In this document: positions 34,889 to 44,617 of the stretch, in pieces
How the letters are laid out: every line of letters begins with the position of its first letter
How positions within the stretch are numbered: position 1 is the first letter of the stretch
NCBI RefSeq assembly: GCF_000970205.1
Contig: NZ_CP009512.1
Location: forward strand, 4,078,817-4,142,816
Length of the DNA stretch: 64,000 nt
Direction: 5' to 3'
Origin: Methanosarcina mazei S-6
GTDB taxonomy: Archaea > Halobacteriota > Methanosarcinia > Methanosarcinales > Methanosarcinaceae
The notes under the pieces: model-generated
Seen by the model: the letters and a program-made list of their open reading frames with translations, nothing else
The model's database searches: none
What the model was told of the DNA's origin: nothing
Position numbers and translations under genes: made by a program

Positions 34889-35339
34889 TATCAACAAGAG
34901 GCAGCTGTCTTCTGAGGTCTGGCAGATAACCTTCTCTGTGCAGAGCGATCTTATAATCACTTATTGATCTGCAAATTTTTTGTGTATATTTTATACAGTC
35001 TGTACCCACTTCCCCCTTAAACAGCAGTTTTTCAATCTTTTCGATGAATTCCGGATATGTAAATATAAGTTCCTCTTTAGTATGCAGGAAAAGGGCCGCA
35101 AAGTCCCTGTGGATGCCCATACTTCTTTTAAGCAACTCAACGTTAAGGTGGTCTTCCGAGAGGTAACTGTTGAACTTCACAAACGTGTAAAAGTCTGCGA
35201 TATTCTGGTTGAGGGAGTTAAGTATCGAGTACAGCACATTGTCTGTTTCCGGAAGAGGAATATCCGGAAGGTTGAGGTTTTCACCGTCAAAAATTTCGTT
35301 CTCTTCTATATTTTGATCCCGGGTTGTTTCGCGGTCCAT
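34884..35339 (-). CDS. Hypothetical protein
   Basis: The 151-residue protein is acidic at the N-terminus (about 1-35) and then helical: 'VLYSILNSLNQNIADFYTFV', 'LNVELLKRSMGIHRDFAALF', and a C-terminal 'YTQKICRSISDYKIALHREG'. I recognise no family or catalytic motif. The ATG at 35339 and the coding character support a real gene. It has no operon partner and its stop codon is embedded in a 17-bp repeat. Two Cys in the C-terminal third do not form a known motif. Confidence 0.55.
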   Translation of the reverse strand: MDRETTRDQNIEENEIFDGENLNLPDIPLPETDNVLYSILNSLNQNIADFYTFVKFNSYLSEDHLNVELLKRSMGIHRDFAALFLHTKEELIFTYPEFIEKIEKLLFKGEVGTDCIKYTQKICRSISDYKIALHREGYLPDLRRQLPLVDI

Positions 35340-35973
35340 TTTATCACCCTGGTATGGCGTTTTATAGTTTAGATTTTATAATTAGTTTTTTAGTTCAGGC
35401 AGTCACGATTTAATGCCAGACGGAACAGGTATTTACGGAACAGGTATTTACCTTTTTAAGGTGGCTTTTCCGGATACACCTACTGGACCTGTATATAGGA
35501 GGCGCAAATATATCGGTTGAAGTGTATCCAAGTGATCTGCTCTGCGCAGGTTGCCTTAACCTCTGCAAGCATATCGCTTCCCCACTTGAAGCGGCTTTGA
35601 GGGATTTCACATGGAGCGTTGGACTCCGTTTTTGGATTTCATTTTTGAATTCCATTTTTAATTCCTTTTGGGAAACCGTTTTTACATTACTTATTTACAT
35701 CACTTAATTACTCCAGAGATGCCGGTTTTAAAGCTGGTCCTGAAGTCGTATAATTTAAAATTGATTTAACGATTAGGCTTCTTGCATTTTACCATATATA
35801 AAATTATGTCTTAATAAAACTGACCAAATATAATTTTATAGAAATCTGTATACGGCTCTGCCAGAAAATATGTTCAAATATATTAATACTGATATATGCT
35901 GGAATAAATATTTGAGCTTTTATATTCCAACCCGTCCTGATTGAGAACCCTAAAAAATTAATTTTAGAATTTT
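35340..35973. other. Spacer between hypothetical gene and metal ABC operon
   Basis: 634 bp with no supported gene. The part 35410-35640 is richer in G+C and contains short open frames without motifs; it may be a gene remnant. The right half holds only AT-rich sequence. Confidence 0.4.
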
Positions 35974-36798
35974 TCAGCTTTTAAAAGCATTTTTGTCTTT
36001 GAACATTTCCGTCCCTACAGCTACAAACCCATAAACAAAACTTAACACCAGAATAATAGTGGCTCCTGACGGAACGTCCAGAATATAGGATAGACCTATT
36101 CCTGCGACACTGATAACAGCCCCAAAAGCGGTAGATATGAGCATCATTTTCTTCAGGTTATGAGTAAACTTGCGGCTAATAGTGGCAGGAATTGTTAGAA
36201 GAGCTATTACAAGGATGATTCCCACAACTTTGATAAGAACCACAATTGTAAGGGCAATAATACAGAGCAGGAAAAGGTAAAGTTTGTCAGTGGGAACGCC
36301 CTGCACAGTTGTAAACTCCTCGTCAAAACATAAAGCAAGGAACTCCTTATAAAATAGATAGACTGCACCTACTATGATGATATCAAGAGCCAGCATAAGA
36401 TACAGATCCAGGCGGGGGACTGTAAGGATGTTTCCGAAAAGGTAGGTCATCAGATCCGGAGCATATCCTGGAGTGAGATAGACAAAAATAACTCCCAGAG
36501 CCATTCCAAGAGACCAGAGTATACCTATTGCACTGTCCTCAGGGATTTTTGACTTCTTGCTTACGGTACCCATAACGAGAGCTGACAGAAGGCTGAAAGG
36601 GAGGACTCCATACATTGGATTGATACCAAGGTAATATCCAAGTCCCACTCCTCCGAATGAAGCATGGGCAATTCCCCCGCTGATAAAGACAATCTTTTTA
36701 ACAACAACATATGAGCCTATTATTCCGCAGGCAACACTTGCAAGGACTGCGGCTATAAGGGCGTTCTGGATGAAAGTATATTGAAGAAGATCAAACAT
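35974..36798 (-). CDS. Metal (Zn/Mn) ABC transporter permease, ABC-3 family
   Basis: The 274-residue membrane subunit has about eight hydrophobic helices. The ABC-3 family signatures are 'VKKIVFISGGIAHASFGGVG' near residue 33 and 'VIALLTIPATISRKFTHNLK' near 196, the latter forming the ATPase contact. Length and sequence fit ZnuB/MntB/TroC proteins. It is the last gene of an operon with the binding protein and ATPase, 48 bp after the ATPase stop. Zinc is favoured by the His-rich loop of the binding protein but manganese is not excluded. Confidence 0.92.
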   Translation of the reverse strand: MFDLLQYTFIQNALIAAVLASVACGIIGSYVVVKKIVFISGGIAHASFGGVGLGYYLGINPMYGVLPFSLLSALVMGTVSKKSKIPEDSAIGILWSLGMALGVIFVYLTPGYAPDLMTYLFGNILTVPRLDLYLMLALDIIIVGAVYLFYKEFLALCFDEEFTTVQGVPTDKLYLFLLCIIALTIVVLIKVVGIILVIALLTIPATISRKFTHNLKKMMLISTAFGAVISVAGIGLSYILDVPSGATIILVLSFVYGFVAVGTEMFKDKNAFKS

Positions 36799-36846
36799 TT
36801 TTCATTTCTCCTTTAGAGACTGTTTTTCGAACCTGATCCTTGATCT

Positions 36847-37611
36847 TCAGGGACTCTCTTTATGCCTCTCAAGCACTCTGTGGGGCACTCCGTGAGCAAT
36901 AAGTTCTACAGGACACTGGTAGGTAGCTTCCAGGTCTTCAACCGGGATCTCTTTTGAATTATGGTAATGAAGAGTACGGTTCAGGCAGGCTATCCTGTCC
37001 ACATAAACAGAAACTGCGCTGAGGTCATGTGTGACCATAATGATCGCCATTTCCTGCTTGAGCCTGTTCAGGAGCCTGTAGAGTTCGTCCTGCATATGGG
37101 GGTCAAGCCCGGAGTTAGGCTCGTCCAGAAGCAGGAGTTTGGGTTTTGTGGCAAGTGCACGGGCAATAAAAACCCTCTGCCGCTGCCCACCTGAGAGCTG
37201 CCCTATCTGCCTGTCTTTAAGATTAAACATCTCCACGGTTTTCAGAGCTTCTTCAGCAGCTTTTTTGTCTTCCTCACTGTACTTTTTCAGAAAACCCGTA
37301 TGGCTCATCCTTCCTGTCAGGACTACTTCCCATACGCTGATCGGAAAATCAAAGTCAAAGCGTCTGTACTGAGGGACATATCCTACAAGATCTCTGCTTT
37401 TTTCGGGAGGCTTCCCAAAGATCTTCACATTGCCTTTATAAGGCTTCAGGAGCCCGAGGAGCACTTTGAGGAGTGTGGTCTTTCCTCCTCCGTTAGGTCC
37501 AATTATCCCGAGCAGCCCATTGGGCTCTTTCAATTCCAGATTCACGGCTTCAAGGATTATCTGGTTTCCATAGCGAACCCAGACATCCTCCAGCTCTATA
37601 ACCTTCTCCAT
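36847..37611 (-). CDS. Metal (Zn/Mn) ABC transporter ATP-binding protein
   Basis: The 254-residue ATPase shows Walker A GPNGGGKTT (38-46), Q-loop VPQYRRFDFDFP (typical of metal importers), signature LSGGQRQR (~138), Walker B LLLLDEPNSG and switch His in 'IMVTHDLSAV'. It lies between the binding-protein gene (117 bp upstream) and the permease gene. It provides the energy for uptake at the membrane's inner face. Confidence 0.94.
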   Translation of the reverse strand: MEKVIELEDVWVRYGNQIILEAVNLELKEPNGLLGIIGPNGGGKTTLLKVLLGLLKPYKGNVKIFGKPPEKSRDLVGYVPQYRRFDFDFPISVWEVVLTGRMSHTGFLKKYSEEDKKAAEEALKTVEMFNLKDRQIGQLSGGQRQRVFIARALATKPKLLLLDEPNSGLDPHMQDELYRLLNRLKQEMAIIMVTHDLSAVSVYVDRIACLNRTLHYHNSKEIPVEDLEATYQCPVELIAHGVPHRVLERHKESP

Positions 37612-37728
37612 TAACCTTCCTTCAGATTATCGTTTTTATCTTATCCCGAATTATGTTCTTTTTATATTTAGATGTAGAACCTGAACGACGATTTTATCAA
37701 TAATTTAAGTGAAAGCCTGTTCACGATA

Positions 37729-38715
37729 TTACACCAGGTTTCTGGCAAAGATATCAGAGACGCTGTCCATATTCTCAATATAATTCTTTGCCAGAGGATC
37801 AACAGCTACAACTTCTCCTCCGATTTCCTGAGCTAAAACTTCCGCGCTCCTCGTGCTGAACTGAGCCTGGACAAAAATAACTTTGACATCCTTTTCTTTT
37901 GCAAGGTCCACAAGTTCAGTAAGATCCTGTGCACTCGGCTCTTTTCCTTCAATTTCGACGGAGATCATGTTAAGCCCATAATCTGCAGCAAAATAGCCCC
38001 AGGAAGGATGATAAACCATGAAATTTTTTTCTTCTTTTCCTTCAAGTTTTTCCCGGATCCTCGTATCCAGAGCATCCAGCTCTTCAAGATAAGCATCTCT
38101 ATTCTGGGCATAATAAGCTTCATTTTCAGGATCGAGCTCTACAAGCCCTTCATAAATCTCTTCGACCATTATCTTTGCATTTGAAGGGGATGTCCATATA
38201 TGAGGGTCCAGTTCTTCATGATTCCCCTCACTTTTGTTTTCATGCCCGGTTTCCAGCTCCTCATCATGTCCTTCTTCCCCTTCATGATGGTGATATCCTT
38301 CAAGCTTTTTCAGTTCGATTCCTTCAGAGCAGTTTATAATGAGAGTATCGCTATTCATAGACTCGAACCTGTCAATCCAGACTTCTTCAAAAGGCATCCC
38401 AACCCCTACTGTTAATAACATGCTGGCTTTGCTGATTTCCTTGACTTCCTTTGGAGAAGGTTCATAAGTATGAGGATCTGCCCCGGAAGGAACTATAACA
38501 ACTGTTTTTACCCTGTCTCCTCCGACTTTTTCTACGAACTCAGCTTGAGGGACAACGCTTACGGCAACTATTATGGGTTCTTCGTTTCCTGAAATTTCAG
38601 CTCCCTGTCCTGTACTCCTATTATTCCCTGAATCTCCGGCATCCGTACATCCACTTACGAAAATACTCAGACCAACAATCAGAATTACCAGCAGAGGTAT
38701 GATTTTTAATTTCAT
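37729..38715 (-). CDS. Metal-binding lipoprotein of a Zn/Mn ABC importer (ZnuA-like)
   Basis: This cluster 9 solute-binding protein of 328 residues catches metal outside the cell. Lipobox VSGC with Cys23 anchors it. Metal ligands are seen in PSGADPHTYEPSP (His near 80), in the DPHIW motif (near 180) and in 'VYHPSWGYFAADYGL' (near 232). A His/Glu-rich loop (about 143-175, beginning GYHHHEGEEGHDEE) lies between them, the feature of zinc-type receptors. The ribosome site AAGGAG is 8 nt before the ATG. The minus-strand TATA element (38790-38797) and two candidate operators lie upstream. Confidence 0.92.
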   Translation of the reverse strand: MKLKIIPLLVILIVGLSIFVSGCTDAGDSGNNRSTGQGAEISGNEEPIIVAVSVVPQAEFVEKVGGDRVKTVVIVPSGADPHTYEPSPKEVKEISKASMLLTVGVGMPFEEVWIDRFESMNSDTLIINCSEGIELKKLEGYHHHEGEEGHDEELETGHENKSEGNHEELDPHIWTSPSNAKIMVEEIYEGLVELDPENEAYYAQNRDAYLEELDALDTRIREKLEGKEEKNFMVYHPSWGYFAADYGLNMISVEIEGKEPSAQDLTELVDLAKEKDVKVIFVQAQFSTRSAEVLAQEIGGEVVAVDPLAKNYIENMDSVSDIFARNLV

Positions 38716-38802
38716 TGTTAAACTCCTTTATAATTTCAATTTTTTTCTTTGGCGCAGTTAATTTTTTTGAAGATCAGATGGAACTGACATATAAAAGATA
38801 AA

Positions 38803-38858
38803 TTTGATAGCACCCAAAAATTTGATTTATTCGAGGCATATTTTGGCATAACACCAAA
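38803..38858. promoter_or_regulatory. Candidate metal-regulator operators upstream of the ZnuA-like gene
   Basis: An inverted repeat TTTGGCATAACACCAAA lies at 38842-38858. A related TTTGATAGCACCCAAA lies at 38803-38818, directly beside the minus-strand TATA element TTTTATAT at 38790-38797. A third similar word, TTTATCATACACCAAA, lies at 39396-39411 upstream of the DtxR-family gene. Shared use of the motif by importer and regulator promoters suggests binding by that regulator. Confidence 0.45.
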
Positions 38859-38914
38859 CTTATATCAGGACCGGGTAAAAGTCGTCATCCAGATCTGATC
38901 CAGACTGGGAATCA

Positions 38915-39364
38915 TTAATGGTGATGCTCCTCAGGAAAACATTTCTCGTGGCTTATTTCTCCGCAGACGCCAACCATCGGATGGCCCATTGAACTGCAAA
39001 TTTTGTTTACCGAATTCCTGGAAACAAAAGCTTCAAAACGAGAAACTTCAGCACATGCTTCCTCTGTAGAAAGACCGTAATGAGTAAAGAGAAGGCTCAA
39101 AATCCTGTGCCTCCGAACAAGAAATTCTGCATATGCCTTTCCCATGTCAGTCAGGTCCACACCCCTGTATGGAACATGGTTCAGATAGCCAGCAGTTGCA
39201 AGTTCATTTAAAGTTTTGCTTGTTGTTGAAGGGTCGACCTGCAGGCAGGAGGAAATTTCTGTAGTCTTTACAGTGCCTCTTTTTTCAAAAATAAATTTGA
39301 GGTAATCTACCTTCCTTGGAGAGAGCTCAAGGCCTGTAAACTCTGGATAATTCTGCTCATTCAT
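38915..39364 (-). CDS. DtxR/MntR-family metal-dependent regulator
   Basis: The 149-residue protein has a winged helix at about 10-65 ('TVKTTEISSCLQVDPSTTSK' recognition region) and a dimerisation/metal domain ('GKAYAEFLVRRHRILSLLF', 'EEACAEVSRFEAFVS'), as in MntR and short DtxR proteins without an SH3 domain. The tail ends in HHH. It is encoded just upstream of, and on the same strand as, the metal importer, so it is the probable regulator of that operon. I start at ATG 39364 (MNEQNYPEFTG); the frame continues to 39403, but that stretch includes promoter-like AT sequence. The start is not certain. Confidence 0.8.
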   Translation of the reverse strand: MNEQNYPEFTGLELSPRKVDYLKFIFEKRGTVKTTEISSCLQVDPSTTSKTLNELATAGYLNHVPYRGVDLTDMGKAYAEFLVRRHRILSLLFTHYGLSTEEACAEVSRFEAFVSRNSVNKICSSMGHPMVGVCGEISHEKCFPEEHHH

Positions 39365-39395
39365 ATAGAGAAATATAAAAAACTGGTATTTATTG

Positions 39396-39411
39396 TTTAT
39401 CATACACCAAA
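39396..39411. promoter_or_regulatory. Candidate operator upstream of the DtxR-family gene
   Basis: TTTATCATACACCAAA shares ACACCAAA with the perfect inverted repeat at 38842-38858. It lies about 32 bp before the chosen ATG, near the expected TATA/BRE position, consistent with autoregulation. Confidence 0.35.
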
Positions 39412-39664
39412 TTAAAAGCTAAAACTTTTACTATATCAAAATTTGAGAGAATCCACGGACTCCGGGCTAAAACAAAATACAGAATATAAATACAGAATAC
39501 AAAATATAAAATATAAATACTAAATATAAATGAAAACAGGATGAAAAATATAAAAAACTACAGAATAAATGAAAATATAATGTAAAAGAAAACACATAGC
39601 ATAAAAATTAATTATTAAAAAATATCTAATACTACAAATAAGATATAAAATTCTTTAAAAAATA

Positions 39665-41005
39665 TCAGTAAAAGAAAAAATATATTCCGGAGACGATCAG
39701 AAAGCTTACTACTCCCATAAGGGCGTTTCCAAGTGTATTTGACCTGAAAACCTCAGAGGGTGTCAGTTCTGCGAGTTCTCCGAAAATCCAGAAAAACGGG
39801 TCATTAACGTGTGAAATCATAAAAGTGCCTGAAGCCATTGAAAGGATCAAAATTTCCGGAGGGAGTCCAAGCTCAGGGACAAGGGGGAGTAAAAGGGACG
39901 GAGCGACGAGCATCGTTACAACTCTTGAGCCCTGCACTGTTTGGAGGGCTGCTGCAACAAGAAAAGGCACAAGAATATGAGGCAGGTTGAACTGCAGGAA
40001 AAACTTTCCAAGGGCTTCCCCTGCTCCTGTCATGGCAAGAGTTGCACCAAGAGCTCCACCCCCACAAAGGTCGAGCAGGACAACACCGCTTCTTTTTATG
40101 GCTTTTTCGACCTGGACCCTTATCATTGGAAGTCCCAGCACTCTCCCGGAAAAAATAGAAAGAAGGACCCCAATAAGTAATGCAACATTCGGATTTCCCA
40201 GAAAGGTGAATAGAGTATTAGGATTATTTAATACAGCCTCGAAAAGGATGAGAAATAGAGGAATAAAAATCGGAGCATAAGCTTCAAACCTTCCTGGTTT
40301 TCTATTTTCTGTCCTTTGCAACGCACCATTTTCCTGTGACAGGTCTTTTTTCTCCTTTACAATGGTTTTTTCCCGTATTACCCCACCCTCATTCATTCCG
40401 GAAACTTCAGCCTTTCCAAGACTCCTCGCATAAAGATATCCTGAAAAAGAAGTGGGAACAGCGGTAAGAAATCCCAGTAGAATAAGCATATCCCTGTTTG
40501 CTGAAAGTTCTTCTGCTGCCGAAATGATCACAGGGGAAGGATAAACCAGATTAAATGAAGCAACGGCTCCCAATGCAAGTGCAGTTGCAGTGGAAATCGG
40601 GGGGTAATTGAACCTGGAAGACAGTTCTTTTGCTATCGGGATAAAGATAACGTAAGCAAGGATATAGCACATTGTTGGCACGGAAAAAAGAAATCCAAGA
40701 AAGCTCAGGGCAAGCAGGGGATTTTTGAAAAAGCGCGTAATGTCAGAAGCTATTAAAGACATTCCCCCGGTTTTCTGGAGCAGAAGTCCGATGATGCTCC
40801 CACTCGTAATAATAATGGCAAAACGGGAAAAAACGCTTCCCAGTCCTTCAGTAACTGCTTCGATAGTGCGTATGGGCTCTCCTGCAAGAATCCCTGTTAG
40901 AAGAGATACAAGAACAAGACTAAGGAAAGGGTGAAGCCTGAATTTTGCCGTAAAAAGCAGTATGGCTATAAGTGCGAAAAGGAAAATGAGGACAGGATGC
41001 ATCAT
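39665..41005 (-). CDS. GntP-family permease (gluconate/organic-acid type)
   Basis: This 446-residue membrane protein of the GntP family has about twelve hydrophobic segments. Family features: 'IITSGSIIGLLLQKTGGMSL' near 66, 'DLCGGGALGATLAMTGAGEAL' (cut here to its key GGGALG) near 310, and HVNDPFFWIFGE near 397, which is typical of gluconate and related permeases. A charged cytoplasmic loop of about 40 residues (200-240, Lys/Glu-rich) is longer than usual. No kinase or sugar-acid gene is nearby, so the substrate, perhaps another organic acid, is unknown. Single gene, stop TGA. Confidence 0.88.
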   Translation of the reverse strand: MMHPVLIFLFALIAILLFTAKFRLHPFLSLVLVSLLTGILAGEPIRTIEAVTEGLGSVFSRFAIIITSGSIIGLLLQKTGGMSLIASDITRFFKNPLLALSFLGFLFSVPTMCYILAYVIFIPIAKELSSRFNYPPISTATALALGAVASFNLVYPSPVIISAAEELSANRDMLILLGFLTAVPTSFSGYLYARSLGKAEVSGMNEGGVIREKTIVKEKKDLSQENGALQRTENRKPGRFEAYAPIFIPLFLILFEAVLNNPNTLFTFLGNPNVALLIGVLLSIFSGRVLGLPMIRVQVEKAIKRSGVVLLDLCGGGALGATLAMTGAGEALGKFFLQFNLPHILVPFLVAAALQTVQGSRVVTMLVAPSLLLPLVPELGLPPEILILSMASGTFMISHVNDPFFWIFGELAELTPSEVFRSNTLGNALMGVVSFLIVSGIYFFFY

Positions 41006-41077
41006 ATTCCGGCTCTTATGGAATTATAAATTGCTGATAATGGGAAATGAATCCCGGTATATCTTACTTATAGACTC

Positions 41078-41707
41078 TTAAGTGTTCTCCTCCGGAGATT
41101 CCTTGAAAGATGAAGAGGGAGATGATGATGAGTAAGAACTGGACGGAGAGGAAGAAGAGGAGAGGGAAGGAGAAGAAGGAGAAGAAGGAGAAGAGGAAGA
41201 AGAACTGGAAGAAGAAAGCTGGTTCAGTTCATCAACCTCTTCTTCTCCAAGAACCCTTGCAAGGTTAAGGAGAATAAGAAGCCTGTTCCCTGCTTTTCCA
41301 ACTCCGGTCAAATATTCCGAATTAATTTTTGATTTAATCATATCCGGAGTGGACTCGATAGAGGAAAGGGGCAATTTTAATATACCGTTCACGGAATTCA
41401 CAAGCATTCCTATTGTCGTATCTTTAACTTTAACTATAATAATTTTAGAAAGGCTGTCACTTTCTCTGGGGCTGAAACCAAGGCGCCGGTTGAGGTCTAT
41501 TACCACGACAATTTTTCCCCTCAGGTTAATAAGCCCTTTTACACATTCCGGAGCCTGAGGAATCCGGGTGATTTTCGAAATCGGAATGATTTCGGAGACC
41601 TGCATGATATCAACTCCGAATTCTTCTCCTGAAAGTTCAAAACTCACCAGCTGAAGTGATTCTTCAGAGGATGATGAACTTTCCTTTTCTATCGTATCCT
41701 CAAACAT
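41078..41707 (-). CDS. cheW: Chemotaxis coupling protein CheW with Ser/Pro-rich tail
   Basis: CheW links chemoreceptors to the kinase CheA. The SH3-like core is residues ~20-150: 'SFELSGEEFGVDIMQVSEII', 'VKGLINLRGKIVVVIDLNRR', and GILKLPLSSIE. The last ~45 residues are almost only Ser and Pro with a final acidic KESPEENT, and a short Ser/Glu run is also at the N-terminus; such tails are unusual for CheW. The tail is encoded by GGA/AGA-type triplet repeats on the plus strand (41110-41215). It is transcribed towards the left, downstream of the MCP gene on the same strand (185 bp gap). Confidence 0.93.
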   Translation of the reverse strand: MFEDTIEKESSSSSEESLQLVSFELSGEEFGVDIMQVSEIIPISKITRIPQAPECVKGLINLRGKIVVVIDLNRRLGFSPRESDSLSKIIIVKVKDTTIGMLVNSVNGILKLPLSSIESTPDMIKSKINSEYLTGVGKAGNRLLILLNLARVLGEEEVDELNQLSSSSSSSSSPSSPSSPSLSSSSSPSSSYSSSSPSSSFKESPEENT

Positions 41708-41892
41708 TTCAATTCCCCGGGGGCTTCAGATTTTAAGCGGCTTACTGGCCCAATCCGTTTTATCCAGAATCATTTAATCAGTTGTTAGACAACCCGTCTC
41801 AGTAGACCTTATTTGACAAGTTTTTTAGCCTGAAATATTTAACTGATTCGTTTTAGCCAGCCTTATTTAACCAGTTCGGTGGGCTGAAACAT

Positions 41893-43962
41893 TTAGTCAG
41901 AAATATTTTCTGACTCACCTTTCGAATTTCCGAGCCTGAACTTTTCAGTGACTTTTTTCATCTTCTCGCCAAGCAAAGAGAGGTCGTTAGCCATGCTGGC
42001 AAGCTCAGCCATTGAGGCGCTCTGCTCTTCCAGGGCCGCGGCAGTTTCCTGAGTCCCTGCAGCGGATTGTTCGGATATGGAAGATATATCCTCCAGTGTA
42101 GAGGTGATTTCTTCAATGGACGCGGACTGCTCTTCTGTGGCGGCTGCAACATCCTCTATCATATTGGTGATCTCGTTGATTGTGGAAACGATCCCTGTAA
42201 CCATCTCGACCTCTTCGCTGACTGATAATGAACCATTCTTTACATTCTTCTTACTTGCATCTATGCTTTCAACCGTATCACTGATGCTTTCCCTGATTTC
42301 ATCGATCAATCTGGAAATATCCTTAGCTGCGGTTCCGGACTCTTCAGCAAGTTTGCGGACTTCATCAGCCACCACGGAAAATCCTCTGCCGTGTTCCCCT
42401 GCACGTGCAGCTTCAATTGCGGCATTCAATGCAAGCATATTGGTCTGGTCTGCAATCCTTGTAATCAGAGTTATAATTTCATTTATTTGTTGAGATTTTG
42501 AGTCAAGGTCCTTTATAACAATTTCAGTTTCATCGACAGAAGAACTTATAAGGTCCATTTTTAACAGGACATCCCTGGAGACATTTCCAATATTATAAAC
42601 GGTATCATTTAACAGATTTGTGCTTTTAGAAACTTTCTGCGTATTATCCGCAATTTCCTGAATATTATGGGTCATATCCTGCATCGCATGAGTTATATCA
42701 ATAATTTTCGTGCTCTGTACTTCTGCCCCGTTAGATATCTCGGCTGCTGTTTCTGAAATTCTCCTTGATGCAGATGCTACTTCTTCGGAAGAGGCAGACA
42801 TTTCTTCCGAAAGTGTGGCAAGATGCAGTGATCCTTCCTGAATTTCTTTAATCAAGCTGCACAGGTTTTCAACCATCGTTTTAAAAGCCTCCGAGAGCTG
42901 AAAGATCTCGCTTCTGGAGGAACCTTTAATATCAACGTCAAGGTTTCCTTCAGAAACCATATCAGAAGCCTCAAGCAGTTCGTTGATGGGCTTTCTGTAA
43001 ATATTCATAATTACAAAAACAAGTAAACCGCCGATAAGCAATGAAAGGAAAGTTACCAGAAAAATTTTGTTTACGGAATTTGTAATTAGCACATCCAGTT
43101 TTTCTTTCTGGTCAGCACTGGCGGCTTCAGCCACTTCTCCAACTCTTGTGGCTATAGACATCATATTTTTCTCTTCGAGCGTTTTTCTTTCTTCCAGAAC
43201 CTTAAATTGCTCGAAATCTGCCTGGAAATCTTCGGCACTTCTAAGTATCTCATTCCCTGCAGCAATATTTTCCGGCCTATCCATCCTCCTGTTTAAGTCT
43301 GTAGAAAGTTCAATAATTTCTTCCATAAACACATTGAAATTATCTGCATATTGCTGGTCGGGGCTCATAGCATAATTTTGATACTCATTTTGAGCTTTCA
43401 TTGTCAGTACAATTATCCTTTGAGCGCTCTCGGCATTGGAAAATTTTTTCTCGAGGGTCTCATTTGAGTACCCGGCCTCAAATTCCTCTCTGTACTGGAC
43501 CATCTGATTTTTAGAAAGCTTATCTGCGTTTATGATTAGAATTTCACTATCATTAACAAGTTTACTCCTTACCTTAGCCTGTTCGTCTTCTGCTTCAACA
43601 TATCTGTTAAAAGTTTCATTGAATTCCCTGGAAGCTTCAAGGACAAGATCCATTCTGTCACGGTTCTCAGGGTCAAGGTAGCCTATGTATATCACTTTGG
43701 ATATCTCTGCCTGTGTGGGCACAAAACTGAGATAATGATAAACTTCTTTTTTGTAGGCAGGATCGCCGTGAATAACATAGCTTTCTTCAGCTTGCAGGGC
43801 GTCCTGCATATTATTCATGATAAAAGTCATATTCTGGATAGCCCGGCTCTTCTTATCAACTTCGTTCATGCCCTGATAACCTGTATAACCTACAAAAAAG
43901 ATCAAAATCAGGAGTAGGGCAAACCCTATCACTACATGCCCTATTTTTGTACTTTTATACAT
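41893..43962 (-). CDS. Methyl-accepting chemotaxis protein
   Basis: A 689-residue chemoreceptor. Membrane helices lie at about 10-30 and 300-322 and enclose an extracytoplasmic helical sensor domain of about 270 residues of unknown ligand. A HAMP domain follows (~320-375), then the long cytoplasmic coiled-coil with the conserved tip '[20 protein letters not shown]' and [11 protein letters not shown] near 515-535. GGGTGA precedes the ATG. It is the only receptor in the locus; CheR and CheB, which would set its methylation, are encoded on the other strand 6 kb away. The gene lies upstream of cheW on the same strand. Confidence 0.93.
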   Translation of the reverse strand: MYKSTKIGHVVIGFALLLILIFFVGYTGYQGMNEVDKKSRAIQNMTFIMNNMQDALQAEESYVIHGDPAYKKEVYHYLSFVPTQAEISKVIYIGYLDPENRDRMDLVLEASREFNETFNRYVEAEDEQAKVRSKLVNDSEILIINADKLSKNQMVQYREEFEAGYSNETLEKKFSNAESAQRIIVLTMKAQNEYQNYAMSPDQQYADNFNVFMEEIIELSTDLNRRMDRPENIAAGNEILRSAEDFQADFEQFKVLEERKTLEEKNMMSIATRVGEVAEAASADQKEKLDVLITNSVNKIFLVTFLSLLIGGLLVFVIMNIYRKPINELLEASDMVSEGNLDVDIKGSSRSEIFQLSEAFKTMVENLCSLIKEIQEGSLHLATLSEEMSASSEEVASASRRISETAAEISNGAEVQSTKIIDITHAMQDMTHNIQEIADNTQKVSKSTNLLNDTVYNIGNVSRDVLLKMDLISSSVDETEIVIKDLDSKSQQINEIITLITRIADQTNMLALNAAIEAARAGEHGRGFSVVADEVRKLAEESGTAAKDISRLIDEIRESISDTVESIDASKKNVKNGSLSVSEEVEMVTGIVSTINEITNMIEDVAAATEEQSASIEEITSTLEDISSISEQSAAGTQETAAALEEQSASMAELASMANDLSLLGEKMKKVTEKFRLGNSKGESENISD

Positions 43963-44236
43963 CTTTTTTCACCCGTGCTTCCAGCATCTTAACTTCTGTA
44001 GTCTATCTGCCTAAAACCGGATACAGATAATACCTGTAAAAGACAGAGACACACATCTTCAGAAGGCTTTTATCCAGATTTCCCAACAACTGCTCAATAT
44101 AGAGTATTTAAGAATTCATAAATATTATGATCCTTTAAAAGAGTAAGAAACTTAAAGGGTAAAAACCTCAAATAATGGGGGAACCGAATAACCAGTTTCA
44201 TCAGAAGTGTTACTTCTGAAGTATACTCAGGATAAC

Positions 44237-44617
44237 TTAATGGGGAGAATTCATTACTGTAAGAAACTCCTTGACCTGCGATCCAAATCTATCAAAATTA
44301 ATAGGTTTGGAAAGAACTGCATGACATCCGGCTTTAAGAAATTCCTGCCTACTTTCAGGATCACAATTCCCTGTGACAGCGACCACCTTTATACTTTCTG
44401 TATCAGGATTGCATTTTATCCGCTGAAGCAATTCAAGTCCATGCATTTTTGGGAGTTCCATATCCATCAGTATGAGATCAACTTTAACCTTGCTGAGGAC
44501 TTCCAGTGCTTCAAAGCCGTTTTTTGCCTTTATCGGGTCATATCCGCAGGACTTCAGAAGGTCGGATTCAACAACAAGATTAAGCAAGTTATCCTCAACA
44601 ATCAGGATTTCAGGCAT
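44237..44617 (-). CDS. Stand-alone response-regulator receiver protein
   Basis: This is a 126-residue receiver domain only: acidic pair E8/D9, phospho-acceptor D52 in LILMDMELPKMHG, Thr in 'VVAVTGNCDPES' and Lys in VLSKPINFDR. It has no output domain. The sequence is closer to receivers of hybrid kinases (ELPKMHG, GYDPIKAKNG) than to the CheY at 46044. It lies upstream of the MCP on the same strand, so it may take phosphate from CheA as a sink or a second output. The partner is not shown. Confidence 0.88.
   Translation of the reverse strand: MPEILIVEDNLLNLVVESDLLKSCGYDPIKAKNGFEALEVLSKVKVDLILMDMELPKMHGLELLQRIKCNPDTESIKVVAVTGNCDPESRQEFLKAGCHAVLSKPINFDRFGSQVKEFLTVMNSPH

Noticed and set aside
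35410..35655. 81-codon frame in the spacer before the metal ABC operon
   Set aside because: Somewhat GC-richer, but no recognisable protein on either strand; may be a remnant and is only noted in the spacer entry.
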